Shown: positions 6,791-14,374, counted from the first letter of the stretch. The stretch: 21,295 bases of DNA from PWPS01 sp964573145 (GCA_964573145.1 CAZNIM010000011.1:1-21295); one strand, 5' to 3'. Notes: generated from the letters alone by a model not told the origin. Numbers and translations: made by a program.

Positions 6791-7684
6791 TTATATATTT
6801 ATTATTATTTTTTCGAGCGCCAACTTCAGATTGACGTTTGTTTTCGAAGTAATTAACAAAATCTCTTCCATCTCTTCCAAGTTAATCCTTATGTCACTCA
6901 CTCTCTTTCTGTCTTTGGATGAGATCATCTCTTTTCTTAAAGCGGAGATCCAAATCTTCAAAGTTTCCCGAGCTTGAACCGAATCTTGGCTCATCTTCTT
7001 TACGTAATCGAACCTCTTCGATAAGGGAAGCGATTGCAATTTTTGCAAATCCTCCTCCTTTTCTTTCCACCTCTTTCTAAAATCATCTTCTTCAAAAAGC
7101 TTTATCGCCAAACCGGGTCTCGATGAAGAAAGGGAAGCCAAATCATCAGCCTCTTTTTTGCTTGCTCCTCGTTTTTGAAGATCTTCAATTATCAGCTCTT
7201 TATCGACCGGAGAAAATTTAAGCTCCCAAACTCGTGAAAGAATTGTATCGAGAAGCATCTTCGGATGTTCGCTGACAAGAATTATAACCCCTCTACCCTT
7301 CGGCTCTTCCAAGGTTTTCAAAAGAGAGGCTTGAGCTTGAGGATTCAAAAGATGCGCTTTATCGATAATCGCCCCCTTGCAACCGTCTCTTCTTCCGGTT
7401 AAAGAAAATCTTTTCTGCAACTCTCTAACCTTGTCAATTGTAATCTCATCATCCTCTTCGATAAGAAAAAAATCGGAAAAATTACCTTTCTCTATCTCTT
7501 TGCAAGTGGGACAATCTCCACAAGCGTTCCCCTTTTTACAGTTTAAAGTTTTAACGAACTCGACGGCGGCTTTTTTCTTGCCGACTCCTTCCGGGCCGAC
7601 AAAGAGCATGCTGTGCGGTAAATTATTCGATTCGGCTATCTTTTTCAATATCTCTTTCTGTTTTCCATGCCCCAGTAGATTCAT
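6791..7684 (-). CDS. holB: DNA polymerase III delta prime subunit (clamp loader)
   Basis: An AAA+ clamp-loader subunit. The 297-aa product has the family start (LLGHGKQKEILKKIAESNNLPHSMLFVGPEGVGKK), a four-cysteine zinc module (C49, C55, C58, C61), a Walker B-like segment (AIIDKAHLL) and a sensor/arginine-finger region ILSRVWEL. The P-loop GPEGVGKK has Lys in place of the usual Ser/Thr after GK, and the typical SRC is SRV. A non-hydrolysing delta prime fits these changes better than DnaX. The ATG overlaps the mreB2 stop by 4 nt. Confidence 0.85.
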   Translation of the reverse strand: MNLLGHGKQKEILKKIAESNNLPHSMLFVGPEGVGKKKAAVEFVKTLNCKKGNACGDCPTCKEIEKGNFSDFFLIEEDDEITIDKVRELQKRFSLTGRRDGCKGAIIDKAHLLNPQAQASLLKTLEEPKGRGVIILVSEHPKMLLDTILSRVWELKFSPVDKELIIEDLQKRGASKKEADDLASLSSSRPGLAIKLFEEDDFRKRWKEKEEDLQKLQSLPLSKRFDYVKKMSQDSVQARETLKIWISALRKEMISSKDRKRVSDIRINLEEMEEILLITSKTNVNLKLALEKIIINI

Positions 7685-8685
7685 CTTTTACTCATTATAC
7701 TTCTTTTGTAAGCATCCAAATTATCCAAAACGACTCCGGTTCCTTTGGCGACGCAAAGTAAAGGATCTTCAGCTACAAAAGAAGGGACTCCGGTCTCTTT
7801 GGTAATTAAAACGTCAATATTTCTGATAAGCGCTCCTCCTCCGGAAATCACCATCCCCTTGTCCATTATATCGGCCGAAAGTTCGGGCGGAGTTTCTCTG
7901 AGCACTTTTTTAACCACCCTGACTATCTCTTGAAGCGGTTCGGAGATCGAATCCGACACCTCATTGGAACTGACCACTATCATTCTCGGTAATCCGGAAA
8001 TCAAATCTCTTCCTCTTATCTCTATCTCCTTTTCTTCCTTTTCCGCAATCGCCGTTCCTATCTTTACCTTTATCTCTTCTATCGTTTTTTCTCCGACGGC
8101 GACATTGTGTTTATTTTTAATATAATCGGCGATCTCCTCGTCCATCTTGTCACCGGCGACACGTAAGGATTTGGCGACGACAACACCCCCCAGTGAGATG
8201 ACCGCTACTTCGGTCGTCCCTCCACCGATATCAACTATCATATGGCCCGAACAGGAATCAATCGGTATTCCCGCCCCGATGGCCGCCAAAACCGGCTCTT
8301 GGACGGTGTAAACGGCCTTTGCGCCGGCGGAAAGGCCGGCTTCCGTTACCGCTCTTTTCTCTGTAGAGCTTATCCCGGCCGGAACTCCGACCATCAACTC
8401 CGGTTTGATAAACTTCAGGCCGGGAGTTTTTTCAATAAAATAACGGATCATCGATTCGGTTATTCTGTACTCGGCGATAACTCCGTCTTTAAGCGGTCTG
8501 TAAACTCTGATCGTATCCGGCGTTCTTCCGGTCATCTCCTTGGCTTCTTTTCCGACCGCCAAAATTCTATTTTCGGAAACACTGACCGCAACTACCGAGG
8601 GTTCGTTTAAAACGATATCCTTCCCGGGCATAAAAACCAACGAATTGCAGGTTCCCAAATCTATTCCTATTTTCCTCTTAAACAT
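7681..8685 (-). CDS. mreB: Rod-shape actin MreB, paralog 2
   Basis: A second actin-like cell-shape protein of 334 aa. It has the phosphate-1 motif GIDLGTCNS (residues 7-15), GGGTTEVAVISLGGVV, and the adenosine motif ISGGGALIRNIDVLI. It differs from paralog 1 by a shorter N-terminus (MFKRKIG) that lacks the amphipathic membrane-binding stretch, and by a more divergent C-terminus. It is the second gene of the operon, 11 nt after murA, which links it to wall synthesis. Possible roles are co-polymerisation with paralog 1 or an Mbl/MreBH-like specialised function. Confidence 0.93.
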   Translation of the reverse strand: MFKRKIGIDLGTCNSLVFMPGKDIVLNEPSVVAVSVSENRILAVGKEAKEMTGRTPDTIRVYRPLKDGVIAEYRITESMIRYFIEKTPGLKFIKPELMVGVPAGISSTEKRAVTEAGLSAGAKAVYTVQEPVLAAIGAGIPIDSCSGHMIVDIGGGTTEVAVISLGGVVVAKSLRVAGDKMDEEIADYIKNKHNVAVGEKTIEEIKVKIGTAIAEKEEKEIEIRGRDLISGLPRMIVVSSNEVSDSISEPLQEIVRVVKKVLRETPPELSADIMDKGMVISGGGALIRNIDVLITKETGVPSFVAEDPLLCVAKGTGVVLDNLDAYKRSIMSKR

Positions 8686-8696
8686 ATTTCTGCTTT

Positions 8697-10010
8697 TTAA
8701 TCTTTTATCCTTTTAACATCTACACCTACTTCACGAAGTCTTTTCTCTATTTCTTCATATCCACGATCCGCTTGTGAAACATCTCTGATAATGGTTGTTC
8801 CTTCGGCTATTATTCCGGCGATTATCAAGGCCGCCCCCGATCTCAAATCGAGAGGATCGAGCTTGGTTCCGTGGAGCGTTGTCGGTCCGTTTATTATCGC
8901 TCTGTGCGGATCACACATTACTATTTCGGCTCCCATTTTATTTAACTCTTCAAGATACTTAAGCCTGCCTTCATACATCGGATCATGAATAAGAGTAAGT
9001 CCTTCCGCTTGAGTCGCCAAAACTCCCAACGGTGACTGAAGATCAGTCGGTATCCCCGGATAAGGCATCGCTTGAATATTATCTATCTCCAACTTATCAG
9101 TCGGCCTTACCTCTATCTCGTCTTTTCCGGAAACTTTTATATTGGCACCCCACCTTTTCATCTTGGAAATCAACAAGTCCAGATGATCAATCGGGGCAGC
9201 TTTGACTTTTAGGTTTCCGTTGGCGGCCAAGGCCATAATTACAAAGGTTCCCGCTTCAAGATAATCCGGAATCACCCTGTGATTAACTCCTTTCAACTTT
9301 TTCCCACCTTTAACCTTCCAGCTATTCGGTCCGTCAAGCTTTATATCGGACCCCATTTTAGTTAAAAATTCAGCTAAATTCTGAACATGGGGCTCAACGG
9401 CGGCGATCTTTATCTTCGTCTCTCCGGCCGCCAGAGCGGAAGCCATAAGTATATTTTCCGTTCCGGTTACCGAAAACTCATCCAAGACTATCTCTTTACC
9501 TTTTAAATTTTTTGCCTCCAAGTGATACATATGAGCTTTTTTGGTCTCCGCCAAAGCGGAAGCTTCGGTAGCTCCGAATTCTTCAACTTTGACTTCAACA
9601 CCCAGATCTCTGAGTCCGTTCAAGTGAGTGTCAATCGGGCGCGCTCCAATAAGACACCCTCCCGGATGACGAATCGAAAGCTTTCCGAAACGAGCCAAAA
9701 GAGGACCTATTACCAGAATGGAAGATCGCATCTGTGCGACCAACTTCTGATCAAGATTTTCAGGATTGAGATCGGTGGCGTCAACCGTAATCTCTCTTTC
9801 ACCTTCCCAAGAAACCTTTGCTCCGACGCTTTCGATAAGCCTTATCATCTTGTGAACGTCGGCAATTAAAGGTAGATTGCTTATTTTTGACTTTCCTTCT
9901 TCAGCCAAAAGAGTAGCGGCAATCATCGGAGTAGCCGCATTTTTTGACCCTCTTACTTTAATCGTTCCGTCTATCTTCTCTCCTCCCTTGATTATTAGCT
10001 TGTCGGGCAT
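8697..10010 (-). CDS. murA: UDP-GlcNAc 1-carboxyvinyltransferase
   Basis: The first committed enzyme of peptidoglycan synthesis, transferring enolpyruvate from PEP to UDP-GlcNAc in the cytoplasm. The 437-aa product is full length. It has Lys23-Asn24 in VRGSKNAA, the active-site loop HPGGCLIGARPID with catalytic Cys119 (so fosfomycin-sensitive by this criterion), the late GIPTDLQ block and the C-terminal RSGAALIIAG. It is the first gene of a long operon, preceded by a near-consensus promoter at 10070-10098. The ATG is about 50 nt downstream of the predicted transcription start. Confidence 0.97.
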   Translation of the reverse strand: MPDKLIIKGGEKIDGTIKVRGSKNAATPMIAATLLAEEGKSKISNLPLIADVHKMIRLIESVGAKVSWEGEREITVDATDLNPENLDQKLVAQMRSSILVIGPLLARFGKLSIRHPGGCLIGARPIDTHLNGLRDLGVEVKVEEFGATEASALAETKKAHMYHLEAKNLKGKEIVLDEFSVTGTENILMASALAAGETKIKIAAVEPHVQNLAEFLTKMGSDIKLDGPNSWKVKGGKKLKGVNHRVIPDYLEAGTFVIMALAANGNLKVKAAPIDHLDLLISKMKRWGANIKVSGKDEIEVRPTDKLEIDNIQAMPYPGIPTDLQSPLGVLATQAEGLTLIHDPMYEGRLKYLEELNKMGAEIVMCDPHRAIINGPTTLHGTKLDPLDLRSGAALIIAGIIAEGTTIIRDVSQADRGYEEIEKRLREVGVDVKRIKD

Positions 10011-10069
10011 TTTTTTAGTTTCAATTTTTCTGAATCAAAACTTTTTTAAAATCTAAATATTCGTCTTGT

Positions 10070-10098
10070 ATTATATTACAACGCCCTTAAAATATCAA
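10070..10098 (-). promoter_or_regulatory. Promoter of the murA operon
   Basis: Minus-strand TTGATA (10098..10093), 17-nt spacer, TATAAT (10075..10070). That is five of six and six of six consensus matches at ideal spacing. An imperfect dyad TTGTA-N6-TACAA (10066-10081) surrounds the -10 box and could be an operator, though AT-rich dyads arise easily. Confidence 0.8.
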
Positions 10099-10137
10099 AC
10101 AAAATCCGTAAATCAACGGATCTCGAAATGAAAGTTT

Positions 10138-10200
10138 TTCGTAAGCGAAGATACCCTCTTTGAGAGAGCTCTCACAGGCACTTCAGCACGAGTTTTCCTT
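10138..10200 (-). repeat. Partial structured-repeat copy (3' part), next to unit 2
   Basis: On the minus strand, after full unit 2, comes the last third of a type like units 1 and 3: CTCGTGCTGAAGTGCC, then GTGAGAGCTCTCTCAAAGAG and TATCTTCGCTTACGAA. Its own P1 5' strand, P2 and the 5' half of P3 are missing, so it cannot form the complete fold. It ends about 40 nt before the murA promoter. Confidence 0.7.
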
Positions 10201-10201
10201 T

Positions 10202-10346
10202 TCATAAGCGAGGGATTGGGGTTGAAAGAAGTTCGTGGAGGTGATTTGGCATGGTTTCGCTTTAGCGAACAAATCACCGAGCGCACAACCCCCGAATTCC
10301 CGCTGGGAATTCTTGAGGGGTGGTTCTTTCAAACCCCAACCCGAGC
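10202..10346 (-). repeat. Structured three-helix repeat, full unit 2 (between rpsI and murA)
   Basis: P1 pairs 10212-10230 (GGGATTGGGGTTGAAAGAA) with 10324-10342 (TTCTTTCAAACCCCAACCC). P3 pairs GGTGATTTG (10240-10248) with CAAATCACC (10270-10278) and ends in the hairpin TTCGC-TTTA-GCGAA (10256-10269). P2 is a perfect 8-bp hairpin GAATTCCC-GCT-GGGAATTC (10294-10312), extended by CCC/GGG. The helix sequences are quite different from units 1 and 3, but the layout, the GCATGG bulge, AGCGCA and GTGGT joints are kept. On the transcribed strand it begins within the tail of the rpsI terminator and ends in CCTCGCTTATGAA. Confidence 0.85.
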
Positions 10347-10349
10347 ACA

Positions 10350-10376
10350 ACAAAAGACCGCCCACAAAGGCGGTCC
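10350..10376 (-). terminator. Intrinsic terminator of the ribosomal protein operon
   Basis: Minus-strand GGACCGCC-TTTGTG-GGCGGTC followed by TTTTGTT. The 7-bp GC-rich stem (10356-10362 with 10369-10375) plus U-tract lies 25 nt past the rpsI stop. Confidence 0.9.
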
Positions 10377-10400
10377 AAACAGTTAAAGATAATAGAGAAA

Positions 10401-10802
10401 CTATCTCTTTCTCCACTGAGGAGATCTTCTGGCTCCTCTTTTTCCGGGCTTCTTTCTCTCTTTCTTTCTGGCGTCTCTGGTCAAATATCCCAGAGGTTTT
10501 AATTTTTTTCTGTGCTCTTCATCATAATCTTCCAAAGCTCTGGCGATTCCGTGCCTGACGGCTTCCGCTTGTGAGTTTACTCCTCCTCCTTTAACCAGAA
10601 CCGAGACTTCGATTCCTTCCATTCCGACCACTTGAAGAGCTTCTTTGGCTTTCTTCCGATGTTCAAAATCGGAAAAATAATCTTCGAGTTTCTTTTCGTT
10701 TATTATAAAATCACCTTTTTTTTCGGGATATATGCGGACTCTGGCCGAAGATGTCTTTCGACCACCCAATCCTTCCCAGTATTTTTGTTTTTCTTTAGCC
10801 AT
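10401..10802 (-). CDS. rpsI: 30S ribosomal protein uS9
   Basis: A 133-aa small-subunit protein whose C-terminal tail reaches the P-site tRNA. The family start (YWEGLGGRKTSSARVRIYP), the GGGVNSQAEAVRHGIARALEDYD block and the basic end RRSPQWRKR with terminal Lys-Arg are all present. It follows rplM with 3 nt between them, the usual L13-S9 pair, and is the last gene of the operon before a strong terminator. Confidence 0.97.
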   Translation of the reverse strand: MAKEKQKYWEGLGGRKTSSARVRIYPEKKGDFIINEKKLEDYFSDFEHRKKAKEALQVVGMEGIEVSVLVKGGGVNSQAEAVRHGIARALEDYDEEHRKKLKPLGYLTRDARKKERKKPGKRGARRSPQWRKR

Positions 10803-10805
10803 ACC

Positions 10806-11153
10806 TTACTTGAACTTTAATCTCTTAATTTGTTCACTTCGCAATTTGTTTTTGGGCAGCATCCCGAAAACCGCTCTTCTTAAAACTTCAGCGGGGTCAT
10901 TCTCCATCAAGTCTTCGAGAGGCTCTTCTTTCAGTCCTCCCGGATATCCGCTATGCCGATAATACTTTTTTTGTTCCAATTTTTTCCCCGTAATCTTCAT
11001 TTCTTCGACATTCTCAACCACCACTATGTCTCCCACATCCCTGTGTGGCTCGAACTCGGGCTTATTTTTACCCCTTAAAAGAACAGCTATTTCAGTCGCT
11101 ATCCTTCCCGGTGATCTTTGAGAGGCGTCTATTGTGTGTGTTTCTCTTTCCAT
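10806..11153 (-). CDS. rplM: 50S ribosomal protein uL13, short
   Basis: A large-subunit protein that binds 23S rRNA early in assembly. The core motifs THTIDASQRSPGRIATEIA, LRGKNKPEFEPHRDVGD, KYYRHSGYPGG and FGMLPKNKLR are clear. At 115 aa it is shorter than the usual roughly 142, having lost about a dozen residues at the N-terminus and about as many at the C-terminus. The ATG at 11153 is 4 nt past rplQ, with no clear Shine-Dalgarno sequence. Confidence 0.96.
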   Translation of the reverse strand: MERETHTIDASQRSPGRIATEIAVLLRGKNKPEFEPHRDVGDIVVVENVEEMKITGKKLEQKKYYRHSGYPGGLKEEPLEDLMENDPAEVLRRAVFGMLPKNKLRSEQIKRLKFK

Positions 11154-11157
11154 GGTT

Positions 11158-11505
11158 TTAAACTAATTCAATGAAAACTTCTTTTGCTCCGTCGCTGTCA
11201 CGAGGACCGATCTTTATTATTCGGGTATAACCTCCCGGTCTATCCTTGTATTCAGGAGCAACCTCGTTAAATAATTTTTTAACTGCCTCTTTATCAAAAT
11301 GTTTACCGATCTTTCTTCTCGACACGACCGAATCGGTTTTCGCCGTCGTTATTAACGGCTCAACAAAGCTTCTCAACTCTTTTGCTCGCGCTTCGGTGGT
11401 CTTTATTCTTCCGTTCATAATCAAATTACGCGAAAGAGATCTCATCAAAGCTCTTTTTTGATCCTTGTCTCTTCTGAATCTACGTTTTCCTTTTACTTTG
11501 GACAT
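11158..11505 (-). CDS. rplQ: 50S ribosomal protein bL17
   Basis: A large-subunit protein near the exit tunnel. The 115-aa product has the family opening (RRFRRDKDQKRALMRSLSRNLIMNGRIKTTEARAKELR), the central EPLITTAKTD, and the C-terminal GGYTRIIKIGPRDSDGAKEVFIELV. Placement directly after rpoA (7 nt gap) is the classical alpha-operon order. Confidence 0.97.
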   Translation of the reverse strand: MSKVKGKRRFRRDKDQKRALMRSLSRNLIMNGRIKTTEARAKELRSFVEPLITTAKTDSVVSRRKIGKHFDKEAVKKLFNEVAPEYKDRPGGYTRIIKIGPRDSDGAKEVFIELV

Positions 11506-11512
11506 GCTATTT

Positions 11513-12454
11513 TTACTTAATCACTTTCAATATATCTTCGGCGCTTTTTTTACCGATTCCTTCGATATCCATCAAGTCTTCTTTCTCCATTTCGGAAAGC
11601 TCCTTGACGGTCAGCCCTTGATCTTCCAAAATATTCAAAACTCTTGAACTCAAGTCGAGATCGGCGAGATCGGCTCCTTTTTTCTTTTTCGGCTTTTCAT
11701 CTTTCTTTTTCTCGTCCTTCTTCTCCTTTTTCTCTTTCTTTTCTTTTTTCGGCTTCTCCTCTTCAACTTGAAAAGGGTCCTTAATTAAATTAAAGTGATC
11801 AACCAAAGTTTTACAGGATTCTACTAATGCCTTTTCCGGGGTTATGCTTCCGTCGGTTTCGACTTCAATAGTCAATCGATCAAAATCGGTTCTTTCTCCG
11901 ACTCGCATATTTTCCACATTGAAATTTACTTTTCTAACCGGAGTAAAGGCGGCGTCAACGGTAATTTGTCCGACTTCCTCCTTTCCCTCTTTCATCTCTT
12001 CGGCCGAAACAAAACCGACACCTTTTTCAATCGTTATCTCCATCTCGAGTTTAGCGCCCTTCTTGGTCAAAGTGGCAACTTTTTGATCCGGATTAACAAT
12101 CTCAACCTGAGTCGGAAATTTAAAATCAGAAGCTTTAACTTCTTTTTCTCCCTTAACCGACAAAGTCGCTTTTTGGGGTTCGTCCGAAAAAACTTCGAAA
12201 TTTAACTGTTTAAGGTTTAAAATTATATTTATGACGTCTTCCATAACCCCGTCAATCGTTGAAAATTCATGCTGTACGTCTTCTATCTTAACTTGAGTTA
12301 CCGCCGCTCCAACCATTGAAGAGAGGAGTACTCTTCTCAAACTGTTTCCGATTGTCGTTCCGTATCCGGGGTAAAGAGCCTCAATTTCAAAAACGGCACT
12401 CTTTCCCTCTTTGTCTTGCTCTTTAATTTTTGGTTGAGAAGGTAGTGAAATCAT
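11513..12454 (-). CDS. rpoA: RNA polymerase alpha subunit
   Basis: Alpha dimerises to nucleate RNA polymerase assembly, and its C-terminal domain contacts UP elements and activators. The 313-aa product has the N-terminal assembly domain (GYGTTIGNSLRRVLLSSM, HEFSTIDGVMEDV, DRLTIEVETDGSITPEKAL) to about residue 230. A linker at about 234-259 is almost entirely Lys and Glu with some Asp and Pro. The C-terminal domain is only about 54 residues; it keeps an Arg in the first helix and the helix-hairpin-helix GIGKKS but stops soon after, so the usual final segment is missing. It lies 34 nt past rpsD, the gap holding a perfect hairpin. Confidence 0.97.
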   Translation of the reverse strand: MISLPSQPKIKEQDKEGKSAVFEIEALYPGYGTTIGNSLRRVLLSSMVGAAVTQVKIEDVQHEFSTIDGVMEDVINIILNLKQLNFEVFSDEPQKATLSVKGEKEVKASDFKFPTQVEIVNPDQKVATLTKKGAKLEMEITIEKGVGFVSAEEMKEGKEEVGQITVDAAFTPVRKVNFNVENMRVGERTDFDRLTIEVETDGSITPEKALVESCKTLVDHFNLIKDPFQVEEEKPKKEKKEKKEKKDEKKKDEKPKKKKGADLADLDLSSRVLNILEDQGLTVKELSEMEKEDLMDIEGIGKKSAEDILKVIK

Positions 12455-12463
12455 AAATTATCA

Positions 12464-12484
12464 ATTTTCAATTCGATTGAAAAT
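12464..12484 (-). other. Perfect AT-rich hairpin between rpsD and rpoA
   Basis: ATTTTCAAT (12464-12472), loop TCG, ATTGAAAAT (12476-12484): a 9-bp perfect stem between the rpsD stop and the rpoA start. There is no U-tract after it on the transcribed strand and transcription must continue, so termination is unlikely. It may mark RNA processing, or restrict translation coupling. Confidence 0.55.
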
Positions 12485-12488
12485 TACT

Positions 12489-13118
12489 TTATCTTGAATA
12501 AAACTCAAAAACCGAGGTTATTTTTACCGGAGGCTCAACTTCTTCCGCAACCGGTTCTCCGGTGACTTTTCCTTCCAGCTTCTTGTTATCGAAAAAGAGC
12601 CAGCTTGGAGTCTCGTGACTCTTTAATTTCTCACTCAAATTCTCAAAAAGTCTACTCTCTTTTTTGTTCGGGTTTATGGAAATAACATCACCTTCACTCA
12701 TTGAAAATGAAGGAATGTCAACCTTTTTTCCGTTTACGTAAATTAATCCGTGTCCGACGAGCTGCTTGGCTTTCGGTCGTGATTCGGCCAATCCCATTCT
12801 GTAGACCGTATTGTCGAGCCTATTTTCCAAGTCTCTGATTAAAATGTCTCCCGAGTCCTCATCACCTCCTCTCTTCTTCATCGCTTCTTTAACGTAAGAC
12901 TCGAACTGCTCTTCTCTCAAGTTGTACCAGTGACGTAACTTCTGCTTTTCTCCCAACTCTCTACCGTATTCCGAAGTTCTACTTCTTCTTTTTCCCTTCT
13001 CTCCGGGTGGATAATTCTTTTTAACCATTGCACACTTAGGCCCGGTGCAACGGGTTCCTTTAAGAAAAAGCTTCACTCCGGCTCTTCTACATTTTTTACA
13101 TTTTGGCTCTTTTGACAT
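12489..13118 (-). CDS. rpsD: 30S ribosomal protein uS4 (zinc-binding form)
   Basis: An early-binding 16S rRNA protein that also forms part of the mRNA entry channel. The 209-aa product keeps all four zinc cysteines in its N-terminus (C7, C10, C24, C29), so it is the C+ type. The S4 RNA-binding fold follows at about residues 97-160 (RLDNTVYRMGLAESRPKAKQLV, HGLIYVNGKKVDIPS). The C-terminus ends in SVFEFYSR. In this position it matches the alpha operon order rpsM-rpsK-rpsD-rpoA. Confidence 0.97.
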   Translation of the reverse strand: MSKEPKCKKCRRAGVKLFLKGTRCTGPKCAMVKKNYPPGEKGKRRSRTSEYGRELGEKQKLRHWYNLREEQFESYVKEAMKKRGGDEDSGDILIRDLENRLDNTVYRMGLAESRPKAKQLVGHGLIYVNGKKVDIPSFSMSEGDVISINPNKKESRLFENLSEKLKSHETPSWLFFDNKKLEGKVTGEPVAEEVEPPVKITSVFEFYSR

Positions 13119-13142
13119 GCGAACTGTATATAATACTTAACT

Positions 13143-13598
13143 TTAAACTCTTCTCGGTTTGGGAGGTCTACATCCGTTGTGCGGGATCGGGGTTATATCC
13201 TTGATACTGTTTATCTTCATACTTCTTCCGGCCAACGATTTTAACGCCGAATTACGACCGGATCCGACACCCTTTACGTAAATGTCTATCTCCTGAATAC
13301 CTATTTTTTCCGCTTTGTTTCCTATTACCGTCGCTACTCTGGAAGCGGCATAAGGAGTTGCTTTTTTGGTTCCTTTAAAGCCGAGGCTTCCCGCCGTAAC
13401 CCAAGCCAAAGTGTCCCCCTTGGAATCGGTTAGGGTGATAACGGTATTATTGTAAGTGGCGCTGATGTAAACTCTACCACTGACCACTTTCGACTTTCTC
13501 ACCGTCTTCTTTTCTTTCTCTCTTATCGTCTTCTCTCGCTCTTCCTTCTCGGCAAGAAGTTCTTCTTCTGTTTTTTGTGCTACTCTCTTTTTACCCAT
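13143..13598 (-). CDS. rpsK: 30S ribosomal protein uS11 with charged N-terminal extension
   Basis: A platform protein of the small subunit near the mRNA exit. The core from about residue 38 (VVSGRVYISATYNNTVITLTD) through GFKGTKKATPYAA, GVGSGRNSALKSL and the final HNGCRPPKPRRV is standard. Length is 151 aa against about 129, owing to an N-terminal extension of roughly 25 residues that is almost all Lys, Glu and Arg. A GGA lies about 10 nt before the ATG and may act as a weak Shine-Dalgarno sequence. Confidence 0.97.
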   Translation of the reverse strand: MGKKRVAQKTEEELLAEKEEREKTIREKEKKTVRKSKVVSGRVYISATYNNTVITLTDSKGDTLAWVTAGSLGFKGTKKATPYAASRVATVIGNKAEKIGIQEIDIYVKGVGSGRNSALKSLAGRSMKINSIKDITPIPHNGCRPPKPRRV

Positions 13599-13622
13599 GA
13601 AAAATTTCCAATGTTAATAAAT

Positions 13623-14009
13623 TTACTTTTGCGGAGCCGCACTCCTTCCCGATCCGGCGGTTCTTCTTACATTTCCTCTTACCGTTCTGCTGTTGGTTTT
13701 GGTTCGTTGCCCTCTTACCGGCAGCCCTTTCTTATGTCTTACTCCTCGATAAGAATCAATTCTCTTCAACCGGTCTACATTTTCTCTTCTCTCTCTTCTC
13801 AGCTCTCCCTCCACTTTGTATTCGTCTTCGATTATCTTTCTGATTTTACTGAAATCTTCTTTACTGACCTCGTTGGCTTTCAAATCGGTTTCGATGCCTG
13901 CTTTTTCTAAAATTTCAACAGCTGAAGACCTTCCCACTCCGTAAATGTAAGTAAGAGCGATATCAATCTGTTTGTTGTCGGGTATATTTACTCCTGCGAC
14001 TCTCGGCAT
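13623..14009 (-). CDS. rpsM: 30S ribosomal protein uS13
   Basis: A head protein of the small subunit contacting P-site tRNA and forming bridges to the 50S. The 128-aa product has the family start (PRVAGVNIPDNKQIDIALTYIYGVGRSSA), a helix-hairpin-helix, and the basic SYRGVRHKKGLPVRGQRTKTNSRT block and C-terminal tail. It follows rpmJ and precedes rpsK, the conserved order. Confidence 0.97.
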   Translation of the reverse strand: MPRVAGVNIPDNKQIDIALTYIYGVGRSSAVEILEKAGIETDLKANEVSKEDFSKIRKIIEDEYKVEGELRRERRENVDRLKRIDSYRGVRHKKGLPVRGQRTKTNSRTVRGNVRRTAGSGRSAAPQK

Positions 14010-14034
14010 AATATTTCTAACCTAAATAAATAAT

Positions 14035-14148
14035 TTATCTTTGTCTCTGTTTGTGTTTTTTGTTTTTGCAGATCACATAAACCTTGCCGTTTCTTCTAAC
14101 GACTTTGCAATCTTTGCAAATTTTTTTCACTGAAGATCTAACTTTCAT
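14035..14148 (-). CDS. rpmJ: 50S ribosomal protein bL36
   Basis: A 37-aa gene. It begins MKVRSSVKKICKDCKVVRRN, which is the family opening, and holds the zinc ligands C11, C14, C27 and H32. The C-terminus is extended by a few basic residues. Its ATG shares one base with the infA stop (TAATG), so translation is probably coupled. Context infA-rpmJ-rpsM is conserved in bacteria. Confidence 0.96.
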   Translation of the reverse strand: MKVRSSVKKICKDCKVVRRNGKVYVICKNKKHKQRQR

Positions 14149-14363
14149 TATTTTCTATATACTATCCTCCCTTTCTCATCGTCATAAGGAGACATTTCAA
14201 CGGTAACCGTATCACCGGGTAAAACTTTTATGCGATGGATTCGCATCTTTCCGGCCAGATGAGCGTTTACTTCCCTGCCGTCCTCAAGGTCCACCTTAAA
14301 GTGGGCGTTGGGCAAAGATTCAATAACGGTTCCTTTAATTTTTTCTTTTTTTTCTGACGCCAT
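14148..14363 (-). CDS. infA: Translation initiation factor IF-1
   Basis: IF-1 binds the ribosomal A site during initiation. From the ATG at 14363 the product has 71 aa, the usual size, and a single OB fold: KIKGTVIESLPNAHFKVDLEDGREVNAHLAGKMR followed by IKVLPGDTVTVEMSPYDDEKGRIVYR. An earlier in-frame start would add seven residues (MILSKTV) but would lie upstream of the predicted transcription start of P1, so the shorter form is preferred. With that promoter the leader would be only about 5 nt, making it nearly leaderless. Confidence 0.96.
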   Translation of the reverse strand: MASEKKEKIKGTVIESLPNAHFKVDLEDGREVNAHLAGKMRIHRIKVLPGDTVTVEMSPYDDEKGRIVYRK

Positions 14364-14374
14364 TACAGTCTTGG

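Noticed and set aside
10183..10558. Open frames on both strands over repeat unit 2, its terminator and the start of the rpsI region
   Set aside because: They cross a terminator and structured repeat, or run antisense to rpsI, and have no recognisable protein features.
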